This document shows, piece by piece, positions 42,257 to 50,817 of a stretch of DNA of 64,000 nucleotides (position 1 is its first letter; the number at the start of each line of letters is the position of its first letter). The DNA is from Photobacterium kishitanii. Lineage in GTDB: Bacteria > Pseudomonadota > Gammaproteobacteria > Enterobacterales > Vibrionaceae. Made by a program: the position numbers and the translations under genes. The stretch is from assembly GCF_003026355.1 (NCBI RefSeq), contig NZ_PYON01000006.1, positions 186,001 through 250,000 of the forward strand, given 5' to 3'. Below the pieces are notes generated by a model. That model worked only from the letters and a program-made list of their open reading frames with translations. It ran no database searches and was not told the origin of the DNA.

Positions 42257-42952
42257 CTATTGTTTTATGAGCGTACTTTTGATTGATGGCAGAATATAAC
42301 CCAGATGATCATCCCGAACCCTTAAGCTACATGTTTTAGAAAGTTCAAAATCAACAGTATGTCCATCAACGTAAATCGAGCTACTAAGCTTATCTAGATT
42401 ATATTCCTTGCCTTCTATAAGCTTTTCCAGTGACTCAAACGCATCTTTTATACTTGTTATTTCGATACTAGCTTTCGCTGCCTTGTCTATAACTATACGA
42501 CTAACTTTTACTTTCCCAGTGCCTTCAAGTTTAGAGTTGAGGTCACTTTCAAGTACGCCCTTAAACTTTTTCAAATTGAGTTCTGGATTACTGAAGCCAA
42601 CCTGAAAATCAAATAGTCTTGTAAAACAATCCACAAACGTTCTCGTCGACTTAGGCGAATTGTAAATCACCATCAGTAGCTTATTTGTATCAAGAGCCTC
42701 TATATGAAAACTAATATTCCTATAGGTAACATATGATACCTCATCGATAACATTACCAAATTGGTCATAAGTTTCATTGCTAAACTCTACTTTTTCAGAG
42801 TACGTAGCGTGAAGAGTTTCCGACTCACTTAGTGACACGCCATGAAATGTAAAACCATGCTGCTCATCAGATAGCTGTCGTAATTTAGACAGCATTTCTG
42901 AAACACTTTTTTTACTGTTTATCAGTAGTAACTTCAGCCTCTGACGACTCAT
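42257..42952 (-). CDS. Cargo protein 3, unrecognised, 231 aa
   Basis: I do not recognise this family. The 231-aa product is soluble-looking, with no signal or membrane segment. It starts with a basic amphipathic region (MSRQRLKLLLINSKKSVSEML). Alternating beta-strand-like segments in the middle include FSNETYDQFGNVIDEVSYV. A lysine-rich C-terminal half ends YILPSIKSTLIKQ. The start at 42952 has GGGGAG seven bases upstream and overlaps cargo gene 2 by 41 bp, so the two are translationally coupled. Its position as third gene of a tight operon in a mobile element suggests a subunit or accessory of a defence complex; this is inference. Confidence 0.8.
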   Translation of the reverse strand: MSRQRLKLLLINSKKSVSEMLSKLRQLSDEQHGFTFHGVSLSESETLHATYSEKVEFSNETYDQFGNVIDEVSYVTYRNISFHIEALDTNKLLMVIYNSPKSTRTFVDCFTRLFDFQVGFSNPELNLKKFKGVLESDLNSKLEGTGKVKVSRIVIDKAAKASIEITSIKDAFESLEKLIEGKEYNLDKLSSSIYVDGHTVDFELSKTCSLRVRDDHLGYILPSIKSTLIKQ

Positions 42953-44033
42953 TTTCGTTCTCCCCTAGAGTTTCTGCTACGATTTCATCTACTATCTCAC
43001 GTGCAGTATCTTCGATGAGCCTAGATATCCTTAGTTCTTCTTCCTTATCCAATTTGGACGGGTTTTTGTTATATTCGTTCTTGGCTTTATACTTGAACTT
43101 CCCTCTCGTTATGTAAGAGAAATCCTCAAAGGTCTCTGGTTCACCGAACATTGCTTCAATCACATAGATATCCGAACCTACAAGGTCCTCTTCAAATTTC
43201 CATCTGATTTTAGAAATGTAAAAACCGCGATTATAGAATTCTTGAAGCTCGCCAGAGTGCAGTACTCCCTCCCCTTTTAGTGAAGCTCTGCTTATATGTA
43301 TACCAGAATCCCCAGATCTGTCTTTCTCATCATCAGTGGGCTTCGGGTGGAACACATAAACGTCCGTTACATCAATTGGCTTAAACCCATCCATTCTATA
43401 AAGCAGCTTTTGAAAGAACCTAGTTCGGGCGTCAGGATCTTCCACAGAAGTCATATTGATACGAGTTGAGTCAAATTCCTCGCCCGCATCTTCTGCTATA
43501 AGTTCGACAGACTCTCTAATAGTTTTTTCGTATCCTTTTACTTTTGGATTGTCTGGGTATCTTACTGTGTAACCAGAATCCGTTTTCTCGATCGTAATCG
43601 TCGCTTCTTTCTTAACAATTTGCTTGAAATCAGACTTGGTGTAATCAGGCGTTTCATACGTGATATCGACGATAAAGTTACCGTTTTCGTCTTCGTGCCA
43701 GATACACAAATCCTTTTCTTCAGTGATTTGCTTCTTAAGGACGTTCAACGATGTTTCCAAAGACTCTTTATCTACCTTAGTGGCATAATCGCTCGTCGTT
43801 GTTTTTTCTTTACGCTGCACCACCCCCATCGCCGAAGCTATTCTTTGATGGTCGTAATAATCGTGGTTGTATTTAGAGAAATCACGAGCAAGTTCTTCTC
43901 TTTTGGTTTCAGTCGATATGATTACGCCCCGTGAAAGGAATAAATCTCTTAGTTCAGAGTTATTAATCTTCGAGGTATTAAGTGCGTCAAATAAGGCCTT
44001 ATCAGTAACGCTATAAAGGTAATTTTTATGCAT
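42912..44033 (-). CDS. Cargo protein 2, unrecognised, 373 aa
   Basis: I do not recognise this family. From the ATG at 44033 (GGAAGG just upstream) the product is 373 aa. An N-terminal helical region of about 100 residues (MHKNYLYSVTDKALFDALNT...) resembles a SAP/HTH-like DNA- or protein-contact module. A central strand-rich region and a very acidic, Glu-rich C-terminus (VAETLGENENESSEAEV) follow. No nuclease, ATPase or membrane motif is evident. It overlaps cargo gene 1 by 8 bp and gene 3 by 41 bp, implying fixed stoichiometry. Starting at 44075 would add 14 residues without a better ribosome site. Confidence 0.82.
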   Translation of the reverse strand: MHKNYLYSVTDKALFDALNTSKINNSELRDLFLSRGVIISTETKREELARDFSKYNHDYYDHQRIASAMGVVQRKEKTTTSDYATKVDKESLETSLNVLKKQITEEKDLCIWHEDENGNFIVDITYETPDYTKSDFKQIVKKEATITIEKTDSGYTVRYPDNPKVKGYEKTIRESVELIAEDAGEEFDSTRINMTSVEDPDARTRFFQKLLYRMDGFKPIDVTDVYVFHPKPTDDEKDRSGDSGIHISRASLKGEGVLHSGELQEFYNRGFYISKIRWKFEEDLVGSDIYVIEAMFGEPETFEDFSYITRGKFKYKAKNEYNKNPSKLDKEEELRISRLIEDTAREIVDEIVAETLGENENESSEAEVTTDKQ

Positions 44034-45096
44034 GGACACCCTTCCAACCAATATCTTCTGAGTTGTAAAACTCAATCTTGTAAGGAATCAACTCAAATTT
44101 AATATCGAGTCTCTTCTTCATTTCTTCGTCATATCCCCACTCATGGGCATACTTCTCTAATGCTCGATTAAAATGTGATCGAGCTGAACCACTGGTTTCA
44201 GTATGTGGTACTTTTAATCGAATCTTATTTTCAGCGTTTAACAGTTGATACTTTGATAGTAAATCTAAAAGGTATAGAAACTCATTATCTGTGTTTGCTT
44301 CTCGGTTATAGTAGACAACATAACCAGGGTCGTATACCGATTTGATTTGACCACCAACGATATCATGCACCTCGTCGTGTTTGATGATAATGAAAGGCGA
44401 TGACAGCATTTCAATAGTTGCTGGGAGATACTTCTCAGCGGAAACAACCTTGTGGAACGTCAACTCTGGGTAGTAAAAGCCAAACTCTGTTTTCGGAAAC
44501 GTGCTACGACGAATCATATCGTTAATATCAGAGGCGATTGTCATCCAATAGTTAATCTGAAGTGGTTCAACAAAGTGCAGTTTTTTGTCTTTAGGAACAG
44601 GTATCTTTGAAAGTTGAACAGATCTAGGTAGCTGACCCTTTTGACCTTTCTCTCGCTTGGGCGGATAGAAAAAGTCATAGAAGCCTTTCTGGTATTGGTT
44701 GTCGTGGTTATAAACAAACAACAGACCTCGAACTTCAAAGTCACCCGCTGGAATTAGATATTTTGCTTGCCAGTGTGTGCTATTTTCTGCGCAATCAATC
44801 GTCTTAGCCAGAGATGTTAAAGCTTCTTCTATCTTCGTAGAGTTTATAGAACTCTTACCATAACTTTTCAAATCGGTATTAAAAAGAACGTTCTTATTGC
44901 TATAAGGGTCTTTATAGCCAAAGACAACATCAACAGGATGTGTATGTTTCTGGCTTTTTTCTTTATCCAAATGCTTGTCTTGCTTTCTACATGGGAAATC
45001 TTGGTCGTATGGACCATATTGTTCCCATTTAAAAATGCTTAGCAAATCAGAAGATACAACTTTTGCGATTTCCTCGCGAGGCCCATTTTCAGCCAT
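44026..45096 (-). CDS. Cargo protein 1, predicted PD-(D/E)xK-like nuclease, 356 aa
   Basis: The 356-aa product contains PVDVVFGYKDPYSNKN followed by VLFNTDLKSYG (about residues 54-80). This Asp ... Asp-x-Lys spacing on consecutive strands is the hallmark of the PD-(D/E)xK nuclease fold (restriction-like). The rest is strand-rich and unrecognised; no membrane segment is present. The ATG at 45096 has GGAGT nine bases upstream; a GTG at 45111 is less likely. It is the first gene of a three-gene operon on a mobile element, fitting a DNA-targeting defence effector. Nuclease activity and defence are inferred from motif and context only. Confidence 0.78.
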   Translation of the reverse strand: MAENGPREEIAKVVSSDLLSIFKWEQYGPYDQDFPCRKQDKHLDKEKSQKHTHPVDVVFGYKDPYSNKNVLFNTDLKSYGKSSINSTKIEEALTSLAKTIDCAENSTHWQAKYLIPAGDFEVRGLLFVYNHDNQYQKGFYDFFYPPKREKGQKGQLPRSVQLSKIPVPKDKKLHFVEPLQINYWMTIASDINDMIRRSTFPKTEFGFYYPELTFHKVVSAEKYLPATIEMLSSPFIIIKHDEVHDIVGGQIKSVYDPGYVVYYNREANTDNEFLYLLDLLSKYQLLNAENKIRLKVPHTETSGSARSHFNRALEKYAHEWGYDEEMKKRLDIKFELIPYKIEFYNSEDIGWKGVHA

Positions 45097-45234
45097 TAAT
45101 TCTAACTCCACTATTGAAAATTAAATTTTATCTAAACTTAGTTTCATAATAAGCAAATCAATGCTTACTCGCTAGTGGCTAACTCAATGTACTGTCAAAT
45201 TTATCTCTTGATTTTGATTTATTTTTCTCTCTAT

Positions 45235-45435
45235 CTACCTTTCTAAGGGGATAACAATACTCTGCTTATCATTAAGTAAGTGATATTCAAAATCATCTAA
45301 ACGATTATTTAGTACCGCAAATAGTGATGCGTCATCATATGATAAATAGTTCAACTCTTTATCTAAGCTATTAAAAGAATTAATACTCATAGCTTGAATA
45401 TCTGAAATTCCAGCAGACTCGCGGAACATCACCAA
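45235..45435 (-). pseudogene. Short ORF emerging from the repeat array; possible gene remnant
   Basis: This leftward frame of about 66 codons has protein-like composition in its last 50 residues (SFNSLDKELNYLSYDDASLF...QSIVIPLER). Its first codons lie inside the outermost repeat unit. No ribosome site precedes the ATG. The simplest reading is the 3' remnant of a gene whose 5' part has been lost or replaced by the array. A real small protein is the alternative. It lies 138 bp upstream of the cargo operon on the same strand. Confidence 0.35.
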
Positions 45436-46502
45436 TAAATTGCATATTTATCAATTAGTTACATAAGGGTGATCCGTAGAATACCATTTACAACTAATGA
45501 TATATTTATCAACTGATTGCACTGAGGGTGATCCGCGGAATACCACCTCCAAATAATAAATATTTATCAATAAGTTATATGAGGGTGATCCATGGAATAC
45601 CACCTGAGAATAATACATTTTTATCAACTGATTGCACTGGGGGTGATCCGCGGAATACCACCTAAAAATAAAATATATTTATCAATAAGTTATATGAGGG
45701 TGATCCATGGAATACCACCTGAGAATAATACGTTTTTATCAACTGATTGCACTGGTGGTGATCCGCGGAACACCATCTAAAAATAATACATATTTATCAA
45801 TAAGTTATATAGAGGTGATCCATGGAATACCACCTGAGAATAATACATTTTTATCAACAAGTTACATGGAGGTGAACCGTAGAATACCATTTACAACTAA
45901 TGATATATCTATCAACTGATTGCACTGGGGGTGATCCGCGGAATACACCCAAAAATAATACATATTTATCAATGGGTTACATGGAGGTGATCCATGGAAT
46001 ACCACCTGCAAATAATACATATTTATCAACTGGTTGCACTGGGGTGATCCGCGGAATACCACCTGAAAATAATATATATTTATCAACTGGTTGCACTGGG
46101 GTGATCCGCGGAATACCACCTGCAAATAATACATGTTTATCAATAAGTTATATAGAGGAGACCCATGGAATACCACCTGCGAATAATACTTTTTTATCAA
46201 CAAGTTACATGGAGGTGAACCGTAGAATACCATTTACAACTAATTGATATATTTATCAACTGATTGCACTGGGGGTGATCCGCGGAATACCACCCCAAAA
46301 CAATACATATTTATCAATGGGTTACACGTGGTGATCCGTGGAATACCACCTGCAAATAATACATATTTATCAACTGGTTGCACTGGGGTGATCCGCGGAA
46401 TACCACCTGCAAATAATACATATTTATCAACTGGTTGCACTGGGGGTGATCCGTGGAATACCACCTATAACTAATGATATATTAATCAATGAGTTCAAAT
46501 GG
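45412..46502. repeat. Tandem array of ~19 degenerate 57-bp repeats with higher-order structure
   Basis: The array holds about 19 units with period 56-60 bp, mostly 57. GTGATCC-like anchors occur at 45469, 45528, 45585, 45643, 45700, 45758, 45815, 45872, 45931, 45987, 46044, 46101, 46158, 46215, 46275, 46331, 46388 and 46446, with a degenerate unit at each edge. Each unit has a near-palindromic core (GGTGATCC-GCGGAATACC), an AATAATA run and a TTTATCAA block. Three core types (CCGCGG, CCATGG, CCGTAG/CCGTGG) are correlated with different tails and often alternate, giving a higher-order repeat. There are no unique spacers, so it is not CRISPR. It separates the recombinase operon from the cargo. 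Confidence 0.92.
45592..46218 (+). other. Repeat-encoded micro-ORFs with strong ribosome sites
   Basis: In CCATGG-type units the plus strand reads GAGG(T/G)GATCC-ATG, a Shine-Dalgarno at ideal distance. When the unit is 57 bp the ATG opens a 17-codon ORF ending in the TGA inside the next unit's GGTGATCC. This occurs at 45822-45875 and 46165-46218 (both MEYHLRII.FYQQVTWR) and at 45994-46047 (MEYHLQIIHIYQLVALG). Where the unit is 58 bp the frame runs on (45592-45780 and 45707-45919). Expression is unproven; these could be by-products of the repeat. Confidence 0.4.
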
Positions 46503-46701
46503 CCTAATTGTTTGCCCAATTAAAAGTGTATATACCAATAATGTATTTGTTACAAAAAAGTCATTAATTCAATTTTTTAATTATTCAGCCCATTGTATTT
46601 ATCTACTAATAACCTCCTAAAATATTTCATATAATAATTTTAGTGAGTTAATTAACGCCCCACAAAAACCATAATAAATTGATTTATATAGGTTAAATCA
46701 A
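46503..46701. other. AT-rich spacer between array and recombinase operon
   Basis: About 200 bp of AT-rich sequence lies downstream of the coiled-coil gene. No clear terminator for the leftward recombinase operon is visible, so transcripts might run into the repeat array. Confidence 0.35.
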
Positions 46702-47148
46702 TCAATTTCCACCAGTCTTACGCTTAAGCTCTATTAGTGGCTTCTCTAACTTATCAATTGCATCATCAAGACTGTCTATTCGAATACCGAGCTTATACGC
46801 ATTGTATTGCCACAAAACAAAGCGCTGCTTATATGCTTCATTAATCTTATTTACTCTAGAAAGCTCAGCATTAAGTGTGGCAATCTTACGCTTCAGATAT
46901 TCAGCATCCACATCATCACTAACAACGGTTAAGGATGATTTAGCTTCCCTCAATGCCGTTTTCTTCTGTGAGTACGCAGCCTGTATTTCCTTGTATGAGG
47001 ATAATGATTGGCGCTGAACTCCATCTTTGACATTTAGAGCTAAACTCACTTTCTCACAAAGTAAATCCCACGTTAACTTCCCCTCCCACGCATTAATTAT
47101 CGATATAACGAGTGGGTGGCTTTCAGGAGTAACAACAATTTTAGGCAT
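46702..47148 (-). CDS. Small coiled-coil recombinase-associated protein (TnpC/GmtX-like position)
   Basis: The 148-aa product is predicted mostly helical, with a long coiled coil over residues 55-110 (EIQAAYSQKKTALREAKSSL and LKRKIATLNAELSRVNKINE). It has no catalytic motif. Its start overlaps the stop of the 698-aa recombinase (TAATG), so it is the last gene of the recombinase operon. In Tn554-type elements a small protein, TnpC, occupies this place and affects efficiency or orientation of transposition. Gamma-mobile-trio elements likewise have a small third protein. Homology is not established here. Confidence 0.75.
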   Translation of the reverse strand: MPKIVVTPESHPLVISIINAWEGKLTWDLLCEKVSLALNVKDGVQRQSLSSYKEIQAAYSQKKTALREAKSSLTVVSDDVDAEYLKRKIATLNAELSRVNKINEAYKQRFVLWQYNAYKLGIRIDSLDDAIDKLEKPLIELKRKTGGN

Positions 47149-49244
47149 TAGAGTCCCTCCATGATGTCAAATAAGTCTGATGCATCGTTATTTAATGCTA
47201 ACTCTTCTGTTTTGATAGTGATGGCTTCAGTTGGCTGAGGTTGAATATCTGCGCTAAGCCCTTTACTAATCAGCGCATCTTTTATTGGGGATGGATCATA
47301 TTCTTCTGGTATCCTGACAGGTGTGCCGTTAGGCGTATTTTCATCTTCAAGTATCTTAATTTTTGTTCGAATATGAGCAAGCCTCCACCCCTGTGCTGAA
47401 ACCCAACGGTCAGCTCCAAATACGCCCATTTCATGGCTTTGCTGCGATTTACTTAATTGTGAAGCCACTTGTATTTCTCGTTTTTTCAGTTGTTGTAACG
47501 AGCTTTCCATTCCTTTAATACAAACCAATTCCTTGCACGTTTCACAATCTCCATCTCGCTGACATGGCAACATTGCAAAATCATGCTCACAAACACCCAA
47601 CTCAGTCACAATTGCCGAACCAACCAAATCTTTGCCAATATCCTCAAAAGATACTGGGATATTCATATTGATTTTATCTAAAGGAGTCATGTTGTTACCA
47701 AAAAGAACAAGTGCCGATTCGTCAGATTTTTCTTTTTCGGTTCGATAATCATATTTAGCATTATCGCTAACTTTGGCTCGCCCAGCCCAATTAGCCAATG
47801 TCAACTCATCCATCCCACCACGCTCTGCTTTTGTAGATAACCAACGCCTAGCATCATGTGATGCAATTAAAACTTTTGAACAATCGGGTGAAGAAATGCC
47901 ATGCTTAGCAAATAAAGATGACTTACCTGTATGGCCTTTATCTGAAAAACGATCATTAACAGCATTTACTGTTGGTAATCCAAATGAAAATGGTCGAGGA
48001 CTAAAATCTTTGTGATATTCATTTTCGCGGTGTAATAACAACGCTTCAGATACTTTTATATGCTTAGCATTATCGATGTATGGGAAATTTTTAAACTTTT
48101 TAGCAAAATTTTCATATTGATACTTGCCTAATGCTTTATAGTTTATCGTTCCATCATTTTCTTTAAGAAGCGAAATTAACCATTTAGGCGTTGGCGCATT
48201 CATTGTGAATCTAGCTAGATTAAGTTCCATTGCGGCATTAAATTGCTGCACAGTTAACGGCGTTACATCACTAAAGTTTTCAGGTGTAATACAGTATTCA
48301 TGGCGCATGAATTTATTTGGATTTTCTTCTGCAAACCTAGCGGCTTTTCGAGCTGGCTCACCAATACGCTCAAGCCTTTCAACCGCTTGAATAACTACAT
48401 CTGTCATCACTGTAGGAACCCATTTAACGCCTTCTTTTCCCTTTTTGGCTGGAACCCATCGTATTCCTAACTTCATCTCTCCAGCGCGAGTTTCTTCCCA
48501 TACAAGGCAATTAAGAGGAAGACTTAACACTTCAGAACATCTTGATGGAGCAACCATCAATAAAGCCATAACCGCCGAGAAATACTCAGCTTCCACACCA
48601 AGGTTTGGCGCATCATGGAAAAGTTTAGCTACTTGCATCATTACTTCATCTGAAGGCAACTTCTCTGCTCGATGTTTTTTCCCTTCTTCTGATACTGAAA
48701 TAGCCACCAATTTAACTTTCTTAAATGGATTCGACCACTCAGGAATATTCGGTGTAAAATGGTTTTCACGGCAGAATTTTAAGATTAGTTCCATTTGATA
48801 ACCCGCCTTATTCAACCCTTCCGAATTAGAGATACGTTTCCTAAAAATCGAGTCGATGTTAGTCAGAACCGTGCCATCTAAACCTAAAATATCAGCAGTT
48901 CCATTTACCTCTAAGAGAGCCTCTTCAAGAACACGCAGAGCCTCAAAGTGACGCTGGAGATTAGTGACAGGTTTATAAGAATACGCATACTTAATATATG
49001 CCTTAGCAAAATCGCGATAAGGTAGACTAAGCGGTTCAAAAGAATATGACGTTGATGGCTTTGTATTAGTCGAAAAACGGGCTGTAACCTTACGAACTCC
49101 TTTGTAATCTGCCCATAAATTCTCATCCCATTGATCCACACCAAAAGCATTCAATTTCTTACACTTAAGAATAAAATCATTAAGATTTCCTTCCGCTGTA
49201 AGCTCTGACTTTGGCTTAAACAGAAAAATATTATTTTCCATCAT
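47148..49244 (-). CDS. Large tyrosine recombinase (third of trio, 698 aa)
   Basis: This is a site-specific DNA recombinase of the phage-integrase superfamily. Visible catalytic elements are Arg-I in APSRCSEVLSL (near residue 235), H463 and R466 in SHDARRWLST, and the nucleophile Tyr498 in VSDNAKYDY. The usual Gly-His ahead of the tyrosine reads Gly-Arg (R489), an altered active site. A C-terminal cysteine cluster (C552, C561, C567, C570, C575) may bind zinc. The extended N-terminus and size resemble TnpB of Tn554-like elements. The gene overlaps the upstream recombinase by 14 bp. Confidence 0.88.
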   Translation of the reverse strand: MMENNIFLFKPKSELTAEGNLNDFILKCKKLNAFGVDQWDENLWADYKGVRKVTARFSTNTKPSTSYSFEPLSLPYRDFAKAYIKYAYSYKPVTNLQRHFEALRVLEEALLEVNGTADILGLDGTVLTNIDSIFRKRISNSEGLNKAGYQMELILKFCRENHFTPNIPEWSNPFKKVKLVAISVSEEGKKHRAEKLPSDEVMMQVAKLFHDAPNLGVEAEYFSAVMALLMVAPSRCSEVLSLPLNCLVWEETRAGEMKLGIRWVPAKKGKEGVKWVPTVMTDVVIQAVERLERIGEPARKAARFAEENPNKFMRHEYCITPENFSDVTPLTVQQFNAAMELNLARFTMNAPTPKWLISLLKENDGTINYKALGKYQYENFAKKFKNFPYIDNAKHIKVSEALLLHRENEYHKDFSPRPFSFGLPTVNAVNDRFSDKGHTGKSSLFAKHGISSPDCSKVLIASHDARRWLSTKAERGGMDELTLANWAGRAKVSDNAKYDYRTEKEKSDESALVLFGNNMTPLDKINMNIPVSFEDIGKDLVGSAIVTELGVCEHDFAMLPCQRDGDCETCKELVCIKGMESSLQQLKKREIQVASQLSKSQQSHEMGVFGADRWVSAQGWRLAHIRTKIKILEDENTPNGTPVRIPEEYDPSPIKDALISKGLSADIQPQPTEAITIKTEELALNNDASDLFDIMEGL

Positions 49245-50802
49245 TAACCTCTTTTTCTGCTTTCATTTCCGCACATTTCTGTACAACCCATTCCACGGCT
49301 AATATCAATCGGTCTTTAGTTGAGGCATATTCCTCACTTTTTGTTGTTTTTAACCGTTGTTCTTTTTCTGCATACAGGTTTGCTAGGAGTTTTTCATGAG
49401 GTGCATCAATAAGGGGTCTGAACTTATGACAAAGGTAGCAAGCTTCATAGCCTTTAACACAAAAATCATTTGTACCACACGCCCCTACAACCTCACATTC
49501 ATCATTAGGTATGCGAGCAGTCGGATCGTTGCCACGTTCTCCATCATCAGCAGATTCAATAATTTTTCCTAAAAAGGCATTTGCAAACGGAGCTAATTGA
49601 CTACCCATGACCTTATCAATATAAGTTACTGTATCGGCAGTATTTTCACAGTAGACTTTTATATTTTGGGTATCACTGTGATCGAGCGCTTCAGCTATAA
49701 TCAGCCCTCCTAAACCTTTGCGTCCAAGGTTAGTGCCCCTTGTGTGACGAAAACGCCTTGCAGAGATAAGAATATAATCCCCTGTACGCTCTGAAATAGC
49801 CTTCTGCTTAATCTGAAATTTCTGAACGTATTCATGCCTCAGATATAATGTTGATACGTGTAAGAGATCAGATAACAAAAGATCTGAAGATAATGGAGTG
49901 CTTTGATCTACAAGTTGCTCAACAGCCTTAAAATCAACAAAAAGAGGGGCTTGATCTATTTGGCTTAAGGATAGCTTGGTATTAAATTCCTTTTCTAAAT
50001 AAGTCACTACAGACTTATGTAAATTATGGAGTATTAAATACAATTCTTCCGTTATTGGCAGTTTATTAAATTCACCCCGAAAGCTTCCACCACGTTGCTT
50101 AGAACGAGGGACATTAAGATAAAAATTACTTAAATTTCCATTAATTAAGTCACAGCCTTTTAATTGTCTAAGCTGAACTGGACGACGCGCAGTCGCTTGC
50201 AATGTATTAAGGTAGCTATAACAAGCAAAACTTATTTCATCAGCTTTAAATAAACGAATTAATTCATTATTTAGCGCAAGCACTTCATTAGGAGTAAAAG
50301 CTCCCGAATAAGGACAACGATTTGCTACAGCAACGCCTTTTTTATTCCCTGAGAGTGTCATGTTCTCAAGCACTTTAATCACATCAGATGAAACACCATA
50401 ATATCCATAGTCATACCAACTAATTAAAAAACCACGAAGCGATCCTAAATACCATTCGTGCTCGTTATCTAGCATTGATCTCCAGTTTAAAATGGTATTT
50501 TCATCCAGTACTGTGCATTTGGTATCACGTACCATTCGTTGAAAACGGTGGTACATATTCTGTGTATGCTTTCCTGATGCTTCCTGCGCATAATTCGATA
50601 ATGTTTTGCGAAAGCTTTCTAATATTTTAGGATCTAATGCCAATACTTCACATTGAAAGGAAATAATTGCATCTTTATTTAACTTCCAATGATTCGAGTT
50701 GATATTAAAGCTATACCCATCCTTAGATAAGAGTTCACCAGAAGAGGTTTTATAGCGACTGGTTGTTAACCGTCGATTATCTATAACTACTAACTTACTC
50801 AT
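49231..50802 (-). CDS. Tyrosine recombinase (second of trio, 523 aa)
   Basis: This integrase-superfamily protein has Arg-I in ATARRPVQLRQLKG and a second box ARRFRHT with Arg352. The normal HxxR histidine is replaced by Arg349. DHS follows (H375), then Tyr384 in NIKVYCEN. A C-terminal cluster C436, C442, C448, C455, C458 (CEVVGACG...CYLCHKF) looks like a zinc module shared in style with the 698-aa protein. It begins 15 bases after the first recombinase and overlaps the third, so all act as a set. The substitution may reduce stand-alone catalysis. Confidence 0.88.
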   Translation of the reverse strand: MSKLVVIDNRRLTTSRYKTSSGELLSKDGYSFNINSNHWKLNKDAIISFQCEVLALDPKILESFRKTLSNYAQEASGKHTQNMYHRFQRMVRDTKCTVLDENTILNWRSMLDNEHEWYLGSLRGFLISWYDYGYYGVSSDVIKVLENMTLSGNKKGVAVANRCPYSGAFTPNEVLALNNELIRLFKADEISFACYSYLNTLQATARRPVQLRQLKGCDLINGNLSNFYLNVPRSKQRGGSFRGEFNKLPITEELYLILHNLHKSVVTYLEKEFNTKLSLSQIDQAPLFVDFKAVEQLVDQSTPLSSDLLLSDLLHVSTLYLRHEYVQKFQIKQKAISERTGDYILISARRFRHTRGTNLGRKGLGGLIIAEALDHSDTQNIKVYCENTADTVTYIDKVMGSQLAPFANAFLGKIIESADDGERGNDPTARIPNDECEVVGACGTNDFCVKGYEACYLCHKFRPLIDAPHEKLLANLYAEKEQRLKTTKSEEYASTKDRLILAVEWVVQKCAEMKAEKEVNDGK

Positions 50803-50817
50803 ACAGCTAAATTTCCA

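Noticed and set aside
45862-46233. Leftward 123-codon repeat-protein gene, and similar long frames on either strand
   Set aside because: A 57-bp (19-codon) period keeps several frames open by default; no ribosome site, and the frames break at 56-, 58- and 60-bp units.
45412-46502. CRISPR array
   Set aside because: Units are contiguous and degenerate along their whole length; there are no unique spacers and no cas genes.
45412-46502. Integron attC (VCR) cassette array
   Set aside because: Vibrio attC sites are longer and flank different cassettes; here no cassettes, no R' and R'' core sites and no integron integrase are seen.
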